Source: Amphibalanus amphitrite | Lineage: Eukaryota; Arthropoda; Thecostraca; Balanomorpha; Balanidae | NCBI RefSeq assembly: GCF_019059575.1 | Contig: NW_024881969.1 | Span: forward strand, 434,001-498,000 | Direction of reading: 5' to 3' | DNA: 64,000 bases | In this document: positions 27,371 through 40,257 of the stretch, in pieces | Position numbering within the stretch: the stretch's first letter is position 1 | Layout: every line of letters begins with the position of its first letter | Made by a program: the position numbers and the translations under genes | The notes under the pieces: generated by a model | What the model was told of the DNA's origin: nothing | What the model saw: the letters and a program-made list of their open reading frames with translations, nothing else | Database searches by the model: none

Positions 27371-29884
27371 GTTGCATATCAGTGGATCGCGGAAAACCGC
27401 AGGGGATGTTCAACCCCCCTCCCCCGTCCCCCAGCAGGACGCGGGTTAATGAAAAAGCGGACAGGATTCGGACGCGTCTGCCCCCGTGCCGCTACAAACC
27501 AAGGCCCTACAAAGTAATCGTGTCGCGGGGCTCCGTCCAGGAGCTTGGTTGTCATGGAAACGACGCTTTGTATAAAGTCCTTCATCGCCGTAAAGTTTTC
27601 TTTTGTGATGCCCTAAACGCAAAATTCAAAATCTCGTGGAGGTGTGGCCCTAAAAAATGCGGCCCTAAAGTTGTGGGGCTAAATTAAAACAGCTCGAGCG
27701 ATGATGGTCTAAACTTCTAAAACGGGTATGTATGATCAGTAATGTAACAGCGTGTTGCATCTCCTTCAGACTATGTCCGAACTCCCCAGCCCGACACCCT
27801 CCAACCGAGCTGATTTGACGGGTCCAGCGCGGTGGGCCGGCCGGTCCGCCGGAAACCGGGGGGCGTCCCGATGGTATCACGAGCCGGGACTGGTCGGACC
27901 GCCCTCCAACACCTCCGCCGGGCCGCCCCGCCGAGACGCGGCATGCAAAGGCAGCTGGGAGCCGCGGGAGGTCGCGCTTTGGCAGCGGCTGCCCACCACT
28001 CGGCAGGGCTCCGACGGTGGCCGCCCGACAGACCGACACCCTCCTCCCACAGTTCCCCGAGAGTCATCTCGCCACTCTCTGGTCATCTCACTGAGTCATT
28101 CAACTCGTGTGATGATCACTGGGCGGCTCACTAGAGAAAGACACGACTTGTGTAAAGTTCACTGACATCGTCATCCACCTCAAGGTCGACAAAGCTAAAT
28201 CTCGCTAGCCATATCTGAAGACGTTATGGGCTACAGCGATAGAAAATAGCATATCGCATACACATGCAATCATCCAATAAATAAAAAATTTCATAGAACA
28301 CGGTACATGCTGAGAATGTAGCATGCGGCGGAAGACGCCTCATGTAAACTTATAAAAAATCCTGAAGAGCCCTGTTAGCATGACGAACTGACACAGCTGA
28401 TTTGCGTGTTACCGCCATACGGGTGTGATTGTATTTTCAGAAAGGGGGACACCCTGGACTGGATGCTTTGCTGCATATAGTCTTACAGAACAGTAGATGC
28501 TTCGGAGTCGTGATGGATATTTTCGCGGAATTAAATAAAATAAAAACTTTAAAGATGACACTGTTGATTTTTTTTATATCCATTATCTAATTGCATGATG
28601 GCATGTTTCATTTGTTCAAGCCAGCAAGCACTTCACAAGTCGCCTGTAACAATCGGCCGTGCAATTTGCAGCGGTACCACACAATCGATCAATGCCAAGC
28701 GGCACGCCTTTTTCTGACGCTGGCGACGCGTACCCGAGTCAAAAATGTCCACCGCGACCACGAGCGTTTGTAGGAGGCCCCAGTGGCGGTAACCCCACCT
28801 GCTCACCTGTGTGCGCACAAACCGCCATCCATCTGTCATCCGTCACCGCCCGTCATCCGTCATCACCGACACGTCATCCCGTCACCGCCAACAATGGAAT
28901 AAAGACCGGCCGCGCCGCGATGGGCGCCACATTCCGCGGTGCTTCTAACAAGAAACACGCCCTAACGAGGCGCTGCGTATCGTCGCACTGGGCACTGCTG
29001 TTATGGACTGGGCGATCCCATGAGCGAAGACACATGACGGTGGTGTGGAAGGCCCTGGGGCGGAGGTAGACAGGTAGCCCACGGTGTCATTACTCGACAG
29101 AGGTGAAACGGTCGTGAAACGCAGCTGATGTATGTGCGAAAATCTGCGAGACGTAATGCGGTGATATCAGCGTCCAAAGAGTGACAGGCGTTATCTCAAA
29201 GAACACGAAACTCTTTCTGTGCAGAGCACTTGGCGTAAGTGACGCTCGTTTGTGGGGAGACACCGGCCAGATGCGTGGGAACTTCGACAACGACGGACAA
29301 CGTAGAGCGACTTCGACTCGCGTGGAAACCAGTGCGTCTCACCGTCTCACCATCAGCTTGAGCCGCTTCCGACTACCGGAGAAACCGGCAGATTCTCGGT
29401 GCACCAGATTCGGCACCGATTACTGAAATGGCCCCGTGCGCGCCGGCGGCCAAACGCGTGCAATGTGATTGTCGTTTGAGCATCGTGCAGCTGGCGGTCC
29501 GTGAGAGGTTCTCAGGCGGTCTGCGGCCGCCCGGCGCGCGCCCTGCCTGGACCGTGTGCAGAACAATCACTGCGGTTGGAAAGTAGAGGCAGATGGGCCG
29601 TCGTCGCCGTGAGTCGCTTGATTTGACATGGGAACAGGCCCGGACACAGGCTGGCGACACGACAGCTGGCCACCCGCCGCGGAAGTGATCGGACGGTGAT
29701 GCCGCCCGATGACGGCGCTCACCGTCGGAAGTGGGTTCATCGGCACTGTGAAGACGCCGTTTGGACGCCACTGACGGAGTTGTAACAGCCGGGCCGACCT
29801 TTAAAGAGCGCTCGTTCGATCGAGCGATAGAAATGTAACGGTTCGTGAGCGGTTCATTCAGCCGCTGAGCCCGCCCGATATGGG
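27371..29884. other. no gene recognised; CpG-dense patch at 27820-28040
   Basis: GC-rich, CpG-dense DNA at 27820-28040 is open in several frames on both strands, as expected by chance. A tract at 28830-28890 is rich in CGTCATCCGTCA strings. No splice-supported exon is visible. Confidence 0.4.
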
Positions 29885-31061
29885 TTAACCCGCGCCCCGT
29901 AGGGCTACCGGCGGACCCTACCACCCGTAGGGGGGGGGGGCCGTTTCGGCCCCCCCCTAAGATCTCGGAAAGTTACCGGCCGATTTTCAAAATTCAAACG
30001 GCGTTCGATAGCCCCACCCGGGAACTACCTTGTGACCAAATTTCATTGACCTAGGTCAAACCGATGACGTCACAGGTCAGGTCAAAGGTCAGATTTTCAC
30101 CGTTCACAGGCAATTCAAGAAATGTGCTGTGAAAGCGAGTAAATTGGTAATTTATTGAAAACCATCGATGGTACATTGTTCGTCAAACACATACTTTGCT
30201 ATCTGAGGTCACTGATACCAGGTCAGGTCACAGCGAGGTCAGGTCACCGGGGGTCACAATATGAATGTGTCGTGTGATACATGTTTTATGGTCCATTTTA
30301 CATGACAAATGCGATTATGTGGGTTAGGCAGCCTTTGGGGCCAGCCTAGGTCACGTTTTGGTGAAGGTCAGGTCAAGGTCAGGTCAAATTAGGTCAAATT
30401 TCAAAGTTGATATTTTTGCATAAAATGGGTATCGATTCGATGCAGCTCGTCACGGGGAGTCTAATGGTGGTCTTCGTTTTGCTCTACGAGTTCTAGAATT
30501 GCCAAAAATTGAGTTTGAAAATTTGACGTCATCATTTTTGAACAGTTTTTTCGCTATAACTTGGCCAAAAAACGAGGTATCGATCTGAAATTTGGTATGT
30601 AGATAGAAGACGGTAGGCACTATCACATATATTCCGGTTTTTTCGAAACTCAAAAAACTTTTTGGATTTTTTGGCGAATATATCCAAAAAAATGCTTTTT
30701 TGATTTTTGGGGGTCAAAACTCAAAAATTTCAAAAATTCGAGATAGCAGTTTTGTAGCCCTGTCAATTCTACACCTTTTATGTCTTGATCATTTTTCTGT
30801 ATCTTCAAAGCTGTAGTCCTGACAGGTCTTCTCGCAAAGGTCTTTTTTCGGTCGAAAATGACAGAACATGACGTCACTCTGACGTCATTTGTGGCCAACC
30901 TATCATAGCCTCTGGAAAAATTTTTGGTCACAATGTGTAAAATTGATGCCCGGAGGGGTCCTGAAAGTTTGGTGGCGATATCTCCAGCCGTTTAGGAGAT
31001 ATCGACCGAAAAGGACAGGGGGGGGCCGTTTCGGCCCCCCCCCCTACGGGGCGCGGGTTAA
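29885..31061 (-). mobile_element. TTAA piggyBac-like non-autonomous element (1177 bp)
   Basis: TTAA at 29885-29888 and 31058-31061 bounds a perfect 16-bp inverted repeat, CCCGCGCCCCGTAGGG. A hairpin of G-run, CCGTTTCGG and C-run lies at both ends (29930-29958 and about 31013-31045). The left end has a second partial copy of the terminus, marking it as the equivalent of the right end in the 53941 and 58497 copies; hence minus orientation. The interior holds many AGGTCA half-sites, including AGGTCAAAGGTCA (30079-30091) and TCAAGGTCA (30373-30381). Family motifs ACATGTTTTAT (about 30280) and CATATATTCCGG (about 30626) are also present. No transposase is encoded. Perfect termini imply recent mobility. 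Confidence 0.92.
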
Positions 31062-31780
31062 GCTGATTAATACGATCTGGATAGATCAGGTGATAAGCAT
31101 GCATCATAAATCGCTCATGAATCCGATTAGTGTAAACTCTCGCTTCAATGTCCTCGTGGGTGGATGGAAATGGAAACTCGTCCAACAGAAAACAATTTCT
31201 ATTCATCCGTGCAACATATCAAAGGAGCGCCAACGACCAGCATGAACATTTCCCACCATCCACACCATAAGCTCACCACCAAAAGAGCAGGCGCATCCAC
31301 AAGCATCACCGAACAACCTGCCTCCATCGCATTTCTTCCCGCCCATTTCGAACCTCAACGGTCCGTAAGCCGCTGCATACAATATCACGCGGCACTCCTC
31401 ATTCCAACCGCCACTGGATGCAAACAGACGGCCCACCACACGGGTCTGGCGTCACTCCCGCATCCCTCAGCCACCACCGCAGAGGTTAGACACACATGTG
31501 CCGTACCACGGCTGAGAGTCGAGCTATATGACCCCAGTGGGCTGTACAGCAGCTCAGAGGGACATGGGAGACATGAGGGTGGCATCCAGGACCGGGGCCT
31601 CCTGTAGAAGGCGCGTATTTACAATTTGTTAGGACTGCTGACAGCAGCCACCAATGGAGCCCAGGGACCGGTTTGAATTCGAATGGGAGGTGGTGTGGGG
31701 ACGAGAGGCGGCGGAGTGTTAGAGGCGGGGTGGGATGAGGGTGGAAGAAGAGCAGTGGATGGACGAAGGATGCACTTGGA

Positions 31781-31783
31781 CGG

Positions 31784-31840
<57 letters not shown>
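31781..31840. repeat. GA microsatellite
   Basis: A GA dinucleotide run followed by two GAGCCAGAGG units. Confidence 0.97.
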
Positions 31841-31842
<2 letters not shown>

Positions 31843-31953
31843 AGAGGGAGAGCCAGAGGGAGAGTGAATAAAGCAAAGATGAGTCTTTAGCATGCTGCGA
31901 AGCCAGCTGATGTCAGCGGCGGCAAAAAATAAGAAAAGCTAACGTATAAAAGT

Positions 31954-31986
<33 letters not shown>
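31954..31986. repeat. CA microsatellite
   Basis: About 16 CA units without interruption. Confidence 0.97.
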
Positions 31987-31988
<2 letters not shown>

Positions 31989-34900
31989 ACCTTCCCTGGC
32001 CCTGGCCTCCACAATGTCACAAAACAAAAGCGCGAGCACGCACACCGATTACCCAGTACCCCAGTTTGTGTCGAGGGTGTGCCCGGTGACAGGAATGCAG
32101 CGCAGTCGCATGCAAACAGTACTAGCACCGTTATGCAAAATGCATAACTACTTTCCGTTTCTTGTTTGTACTATTTTCAGACGGCCAAGAATGGTAACCA
32201 GTACCTACAGATACGCTGATTAAACACGCATTCTTTAGTTCACCATACCAAGGGGCACGGCGACTCATTCTGGAGAAAATAAGGCAAACTGCACCTAACT
32301 ACTAAGAATTAACGGAGTAGCAGGTGGGTACGTCCTTAGTGTACGGCTCATTTTAATAACATTATATGTTCGAGCCTACGTCACACATTCCGGTGGCGTA
32401 TCAGCTGGTTGTACTGTGACGTCACATCCACAGGTGGCCGTAGGACTGGCTGTAAACACTAAACTGTATAGTGTATGTTAACCGACTTCAGACCCGCCCA
32501 CCAAACCCTTGTTGGTTCGACGGGAACAGTCGACAACAACTACTGGGTTTGTTCGTCACAGAACGTGCCAGTCGGTAGGCTGCGGTATCTGCCGCCAGAG
32601 TGCTACCCAGTCTAGAAGATGAGCGAGATGAGAGCCGAAACAGCCTCAGCCTGGCAGGCGTAGCAGACTAGCAGTTAGCGGAACATTTGAAGGAGATGTC
32701 GGGTCTACGCAGGAGCTGACTTCCCGGAATTGCAAAATTAGGCAGACGTGAAGTAAATGTAGGTTTAGCACAAGAGTTTCGTTGGAACGGAGAGATAAAG
32801 AATGCACTTAGCATGGACCCAATGCACATGCAATCAGACAGGAGTTGTGCAAAGAGTATTCGGTCACGCATGAAAGGTAAGACTACTCGCTGGCGGTTAG
32901 TCGTGCTCCACGCCGGAAACGCAGTACTTAAGTTCTCCTACAGAGAACAGCCGCCTTCATCGCAAAACTGCGCAGACCGGTTTAAAAGTAGGCGCCATTG
33001 TAATGAACACTATACAACGTGCGCCTCCGTGTCTAGAGGTGCAGCACCTCACGGCTCACACCATACGGGTGGAGCAGCGAGCCAACATCTGCCACTTTAT
33101 ACACACTATGGCTGTGCAGTAACTACAAGGTGTTGATGTTTCCCATTATCGCGAGTCTTCCCTCATTTATACGAGTCTGGCTGAGGCGGAAGGCGGTGGG
33201 GTTCCGCGTGTCTGTCGCCGAATACAGAATGTCAATTGGCGGCGGACGGGGCGCGTCACCCGGTCGTCTGTCGGTCACCGTGGTCCTGTGAGCGGTCCGT
33301 CGTGCCACGGATCCAGCCAAGGACGACCGGCCAGCGGGTCCGGTGGTCGCGGGCGGTCGCGTGCACGGCACACCTCCGACGACGGAAACGACGCCCACAA
33401 AACCAGACTTCATCATGCCAGAAAACTACCTACACACTTATCAGCAGCACTGACATTCAGCAGATGCCAGAAAGGAGAACAAAAGGTATTTGAAATGTAA
33501 GCGGCTTTAAGAAAGGCTTCGTTTCATCACTTCCACGGTTGCTGCTTGGAATGTTAATTGCATTGTTCTCGGTGGTCTGATAACCACCAGACACCTTCAA
33601 CTAACCGAGCAGGCGCCTGAAAACAATTAGTTTTGACGCCAGACAACCGAGTAATAACCATGCTACATGTCCAGTGTCTTTGCTTCTAGTCTCCTTAACA
33701 ATGCAAAGACTCCGCCCACCACCCCAAGCTCAGACCCAAGGTTTTCTCTCGACTCATGGCCACCTGCAACTCCTACCAGCCATCGTATCCAATTGTAAAT
33801 ACGTCCGGCCGACCCAGGACCCGCCCTCGGCCCACACTCAAACTACCGCATAGCCCGGTCAAATAGGTTAATGGGCGCGCTCGGACCACTAGGATCCCGA
33901 TTGGGCTGCCGGAACGCCCAGTGCGTTGGCCGAGTCGGGCCGGCCGCGGAGCTATCTGGCGCGGCGGCTGCGCCCTGGCCCGGCTCAGGTGCGCAGCCGC
34001 AGGCCGGGAGGTAATCACTATTTGCACTGCAGACTCGCGCTGGGCCGGCCTGCACGACTGCAGGCGCTACCTCGGGGGCTCTGCCACTAGCCTCAGGCGC
34101 CCTGACACTCGCCTCAGACGCTCAACATCAGCCTCCCGGCGCTACATAGCAGCGCCAGGGCGTCTCGGCAGTCACAACGGCGCCTAGGTCGTGTTAGGAT
34201 GTCCCATCCCAGCAGCCTCACCAACACGTGTCGGTAGGCATGCCCAAAGAGCTGGTGAATGCCAGGTGATAGCCAGTCAGAGCCAGTCGAGGCGGATACT
34301 CAGATTCCGAGACACCTGACCCACCGGTCTGGTCATTGGTTGGCCTGGGCTGCAGCCAGGCGCATAAGCAATAAGCATGATGCTTTGTTAATCTCTAACA
34401 CCATAGGCGTGGAAAACAATGCAACGAATCCGACATCTTCCTACTTCTTCATATTCACAGATTTTCAATGATATATAAATTTTTCTAGCTCACTTCAAGG
34501 TAGAATCCCCACTGATAACCTTATATGATATACTCGTAACCGTAGGTTGTTTAAAATAGACAAACACTTTTCGTTAGATACCGATGTATGGAGCAGTTCG
34601 CCAGTCTCGGCCCACACCGGAGTACCCAGCCGTCATCAGCGAGAGGCTCCTTTCTGGACCGTCTCTGTGAAAACTGCGGTTCCGCCGCCGGCCTCACATT
34701 CAATTAAGGTCGGCAGATCGATCGGCGCTCACTGCGCTCCGCCCCGCGGGCCGCACCCGTGACCGCTCCGTGACCCGCCGTGACCTGACGTGACCGCACA
34801 GTGCGTGTCGGCTCCCGTGCTCAATGATACCTCCCAACAGTTCCAACCACGCGTGCTACCAGGGTTCTGTTCGGACGCTGCCAGTGAACGAGCAGAAGCA

Positions 34901-37900
34901 GTTTGGCCTCGACCCTTTGGGAGCAGGTCGCCGAAGCGGGTGAGCTAGGGGTGCCTGGTGAGGGGCAAAACCACTTGCGGTTGGGGAAGACGAGCTAGCA
35001 ATTTGTTTTACGAGTTACGCGTTGCACTATATGGGAGTCTAAATTCTCAGGCATGATATATGAGCTGAGGGTACAGCACTAAATTAGGGTACATTAGCAT
35101 GGCGCAATATATGTATACTTGTAGGCGTAGAAACAGTGCTTTTCAGGATGTGATCGATGCGTATTCAAATATCTGCATGACGTTTCAAGTCCATTCAATA
35201 CTTCTGAAAAGTCTCGTTGAGCCATGGCGAAGCCCAGCCAGTGTGTTGACTTTCCGCTGGCCTGGTCCACCTCTCTCTCCGGAGCGATTCTCAGTACCAT
35301 AACGGAGAGAAAGCGAGCAGCGTGATGCGAACAACACCAGTAAACAGTGCGTGAGGAGCGACCACAGAGGGTAACGGGCACGGTCTCTCCGTGAGAGAGA
35401 GAGGGACAGAACGCGTGAGAATACGGGACGAGAGGAGAGCGCAGACAAGGTCAGGGCCGGCGCGGCGATGGAGAGCTTTGTACGGGGGCCGTACAGGAAT
35501 GTCGATACCATCGGTACAAGGTGGACGCTGATGGAACGTGTGTGCGGTAAAAACACACATCAGACACGCTGACTAGGTGGGTTTTTATATATGTAAATCG
35601 GCACGTGAGTTAACGCCACTGGTAATCAATTACGAGTTGACATCATGTTTCAAACTGACATTAATAATATGATACACTGCCTACTGATTTACATGTTAAA
35701 TATTCAGTACCTAAAGAGGCATATATCATCTACAAATAATCGCCTGTAGATAGATCGGGTACCAGTTCAAAATTGCATCAGCGTTGCATCAACAAAAGTG
35801 ACAGATGAAGGCATCAAGGATGCCAGCATTTCGTCCTTGAAGTTTTGAAACCATCAACGATCACATGAACAACTTTCATGAGGCTCGTGTGTCTTGGTAG
35901 AATCGAATGCATTTAACATATTGGCTCATGTGATCTTAAGTATGCTATAAGTGTGTGAGTCGAAGCACAGTATGAGCACATGCCAGTTCAATGCATCTTG
36001 CTTCTAAATCTAAGCCATATTAAGCAGTGAGTGGACTCGAAAGGACCAGTTGGTCCTCTGGTGCCTGTGTCAGCAGCTATTCCCGCTCCTACCGACCACG
36101 ACCGGACCTGCTGAAGTTGGCGCGGCGCTCACCACTCCAGCACCCTACCACTCGGTCAGGTCCTGCGACCACAGGCCGACCGACCCAGACAAGTAGGCAG
36201 GTATCCCACTATCCCAGTATCTAGACCACCGGCCTCCGCCGCCGCCGCTGCCGCCGGGGTAGTCCGTCCAAGGCTGACCGCGCCTGCAGGTCATCACCAC
36301 GTGCACGGTGGCGGGCCGTGCACAGCTGTGTGTGCACCGTGCACCGAGCAGGGACCCTCGGACCGGTTGGTGAGCCGGTCGGAGGAGGAGGCTATCCATG
36401 TCCGGCTATCGGCCGGGTGGAGCCCTGGAGCCCCCACGCGGAGGCACGGACGCTCTCCAGCGAATATACACTCCCGACAGCATCGACGGCCGTGCATGGA
36501 TTAGAGAGCGGCGGCTCGGCGACGTCAGCGACCCGACCGAGGTGCGCCGGCGAGGAGCAATGGCGCATGGTTCTCGGAATAAATCAGCCATGGGAACACC
36601 GAGCCAATGTTCGAGACGGGTGGATCATGAGACGTGAGATATTATCACATGTCTACAATCATTGGCGTAGTATGCCGGGTAGGAAACAAATGTGAGCAGG
36701 CAAAACATTCAATTATAATTGCAGGAAATCGATGATTAATAGCAAATCCATCAGGATCAGTCAAGGCATGACGTAGGACAGCGAAGTTCACTTCACTTCG
36801 AATTATTCATGTATTATCAATGTTTGTTTTCATAATAAATACAATTGCATTATTTTATTAATATACAAGAAATTAACGCGCAGTAGCTTATAAAATAAAT
36901 CATAGCTTCGATACCACTTTAACGTCGCAAAACGCACAGCACTTGATTCATTTTATCTGCGTCGATTGAACCATCAGCTACTGAACCAAGACATCTAATG
37001 CAATCAACTGCACAATCATAGCAGGGGAGAAATTCGTTTTGATCCCACTATTTACCGCGATGGCCCCGGCACATCCGTCCATTATCCGAGGTCAAAGCTC
37101 AGAACATTCATTGCCTTATCCTTTCAAGCATCGTCAGCATTGTACTGGCAATAACGCTGTTTCACCTCACATCTAAATCGCCGGCCAGAGCATGTTTGAC
37201 AGCATCAGTTGTGATGTCAGGATATCACCGTCGCTGGATATCTGAAGACCGGGTTCACAAAAGCCGGAACGTGTGGTCTAGATCTGTCAGCTATGCTAGG
37301 CTTGAGCAGTTTATTGAGACAATTTTCGCCGCAACTTATCATTACGAGGCTGGTGATAAATTCCAACGGATCCGGCCGCTTTCGAAACGATCTAATGACT
37401 GCCTTGGTGCCCTGTCGAACAAAAACCGGCAGCACCTCTTGGTGCTGCTCGTTTTCGCTGCCCACCGGGACTGCAATGGACGGTTGGAAACATCGAGATT
37501 CTTCAAGCAATGCATACTCGTAGAGAAGAGAGACAGGCATTCCGGTGCTTAGTTGCTATGGGCACTATTGATATACACGTGATATGCAGACAAATTTGAG
37601 AATAAATATATGACCCTTCTGTCGAAACAAATATCCGTGCTAGCAAAACAAAGTAGGCAGGCACATCCTACAAGCGGCTACGGAAAATGGATGCATGCAT
37701 CTGTTATAAATTTCACAAGTAAACAACCTTGAGTGAATGCGCGCTTGAAGACAACAGACGATCAAAAGTGTGACATCATTTACCCCGAAAACTATCTATT
37801 ACCGAGCCATCAGTTAAGGCACTGTAAGCTGACAAATACTAGCAAAGAAGATAAGGTCATGCCCCCACCTCATAAAAGACAAAACGTGTTGAAGGAAGGA

Positions 37901-38192
37901 AGGCGCACGCACTCAAGTCCATTCAACTGAGCATGTCGATTCTAAGAAGCCGAAAGTATTATTGCAGCCGCCCGGGCCGCATCGGCCATACGGAAGGCCA
38001 TTGTCGACAGTTCACACGAGAACGTACCCACAACTGGCCCGGAAGACGACCAGCATTGCCTTTGATCCTATTTCCCTTAACTTTAACCCTATATGTATTT
38101 CAACCGAACCGGGTACCACACTTTTGATGATGTTTATTATTTATGCATAACGAAACGACATCCATTTGGTATGTGTTATTTACAAAAAGTAT

Positions 38193-38316
38193 ATTTTTTA
38201 CATTGTTAGCGAAATATATCCTTAGTAGGTAATGCAGCAAAACGGTTAATGCTTTCAGATTAACCGTGCATTTTTTACATTGTTAGCGAAATATATCCTT
38301 AGTAGGTAATGCAACA
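38193..38316. repeat. 47-bp direct duplication flanking a small hairpin
   Basis: The sequence starting ATTTTTTACATTG and ending GGTAATGCARCA occurs at 38193-38239 and 38270-38316, with one difference. Between the copies ACGGTTAAT and ATTAACCGT form a 9-bp-arm hairpin (38242-38250 and 38259-38267). Confidence 0.85.
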
Positions 38317-39090
38317 TACCCTTCTCTGATGTAACCATCAGTTTACGATTTTACAAAAGTAACTGAACGAGTGCCTGTGGTTGAGATGCATCAACAGTTG
38401 TAGACGAAACAAAAGCAGTAAAGCGATAAATGGAGTCAAAATGATAATCATAGGGGAAATAGGAGCATGCAATTTCAACACAAAACTTTCCGCGAAGAAC
38501 TTTTCAGTTTGCTGCACAACACATAGGGAGGTATTGTCAGTCATTTATAGGGAGATCAATGGCAGTAGGTATAACGATAAGGAATCGCAATGTCAACTTT
38601 GTCAAACCACATTCTCTAATGACGGTTTCAAAAGACCTTGCCACAGCATTCAAATATCTTTTTAGTTTTTGTCAAGATGTAAAAAGAAAACTATGCAGGG
38701 AGACCTGCATCATGATCATGGTTCCATTCCCCAGAAATTGTCCGTCTGGTGATGTCCTATTAACCACGAATATTTGAAGGCTACGGGCCATCATGGAGCC
38801 CGTTCGTGAGAACAATCATCATCCATGTGAAGAAAATAAAATACGGCCGATTACCTGAGCGCCTGTACCACGGACGTGCTGAATAAGCCCTAATAACGTG
38901 CGATATAGTCAGCGGCGCTCCTGCCGCGGTGGGCTGGCGTGCGCGAGCCACAGCGCTCCGGTCATGATGCCCCGCTCAACTGGGACTACAATCAGTATCG
39001 GGCTGGATCTGCTAACTGGGGTGCACCAAGTACGGAGCACGACAGGACGCTGCTGAGAGTGTGCTTGTTTGTAAAATGTGTGGTCTGTAA
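38317..39090. other. no gene recognised
   Basis: AT-rich DNA to about 38850, then mixed composition. No supported gene or repeat. Confidence 0.4.
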
Positions 39091-39311
39091 ATGCCAGTTA
39101 ATGGTAACGCCGCATCCTTGCTCAAACGCGTATCCGCGGTTGGCCTCTAGAGCCGCGCCGGCCGGCACTGTCGAGCGGTGTTCCGACCTGACCTCGCCGG
39201 AGGGTTCGTGACGTCACCAGCGGGCCGCCGTGAGCGGGACGGCTGAGGTCCACTCAACGCGGCCCGGGCGAGTGAAGCGGACCAGCAGCGGTCGCTGCCG
39301 AGCACGTTTTC
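39091..39311. repeat. 221-bp exact repeat, copy R1
   Basis: This segment is identical, as far as I can read, to 45161-45381, exactly 6070 bases away in the same orientation. It starts ATGCCAGTTAATGGTAACGC and ends CGAGCACGTTTTC. It is GC-rich and contains a CRE (GTGACGTCAC). The two copies flank the minisatellite domain. Confidence 0.95.
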
Positions 39312-39730
39312 TTGCAGTGCAGTGATTATCAACGCCGGAGGTGACGGGACGATGGATAGAATCTGCTGCCGTCACAGGTATCGTGCGTGCTTCACCTATC
39401 GCACCGCTACGGGTGTCTGGAGCGAGGAAACGGCTGATGGACTCTGCTGCCATAAAGGTACCGTCCCCGGCTGGCCGATCCGCCGGCCCGACCGTTAGTG
39501 TTGCTATGCTGTGAGTCAACCTGGCGACCCGGTTGACTGCAGCGTGTTGAACAGCTGCAGATGCTACGATCGAGCATGAGGTACTCATATGTATCGTGGG
39601 ATGCCCCTTAACGCACCGACTTGCGAACCGTACGAACGCTGCTACACGATGACTACACGATCAGGATGGTACCGCCTTTAGGCAGCGCCAAGGGTCCAGC
39701 GCACCGCGGTGGCAAGCGTCATCCTTTATT

Positions 39731-40257
39731 ACGAGCGAGCGCGAAACGAGTCTTTCAACATGACGGAATTCTCAGTATGAGCGATCCGGCTGGCCCGGCC
39801 CGGCCTGTAACGATTCTGAGAGGCCTATCTCGGCAGCCGCTGGGGCGATTGACATGCGGTAATTCTGTCAGGAAGTTCCGTACTTTCTGCCAAAGATCGG
39901 ACACTCTCGATGCGTGTGGGTCCCCCCTGCACGTGCAAAATGCAAAGAACAAGTGTCAGATTTGTTCCCATTACAATAACTCGGAATCACCGGCGCGGTC
40001 TCGCTTAAACTTGGCATGTAGGTAGGCAGTAGGCACCCACCAGGCAATGTTTTCCCATGGGTTCCGGACCGGTCGGTAGGGTGCCGCTTCCAGATCTCTA
40101 GAACACGGCTGAGCTGATTGCCAACAAATTTGGCACACTGCTAGTGACTGGTTAGTAGGGTGCAGTGCACAAGCCAGTTAGAAGTACCCGCTCGCCATTC
40201 CGCACGTGCAGGGCTCACTCTCTCATACGCTCGTTATTCGCCCAAAAAGGCGTTTTG
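39731..40257 (-). mobile_element. CACGTG-repeat element, copy 1 (shorter)
   Basis: Read on the minus strand this matches 61312-62186 end to end with internal losses. The right edge carries the complement of AAAACGCCTTTTGGGCG, and the left edge carries ACGAGCGAGCG, the terminal sequence of copy 2. TGCACGTGCAG occurs near 39929 and 40202, and a GGCCCGGCCCGGCC tract at about 39793 matches copy 2. It is inserted in the degenerate minisatellite domain and has no coding capacity. Confidence 0.75.

Larger units (their letters stand above)
31062..38192. other. no confident gene; microsatellites and unique DNA
   Basis: A good acceptor on the plus strand (TTGTACTATTTTCAG, ending about 32180) is followed by a short open run TAKNGNQYLQIR and a stop, which could be a terminal exon but has no partner. 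GC-rich patches lie at 33190-33370, 33880-34170 and 36200-36540. At 37200-37550 several frames on both strands are open, but none has splice or similarity support. The rest is AT-rich and featureless to me. Confidence 0.35.

Noticed and set aside
37196-37552. Open frames on both strands at 37.2-37.5 kb
   Set aside because: They have protein-like moments but no splice support, no recognised family and three competing frames.
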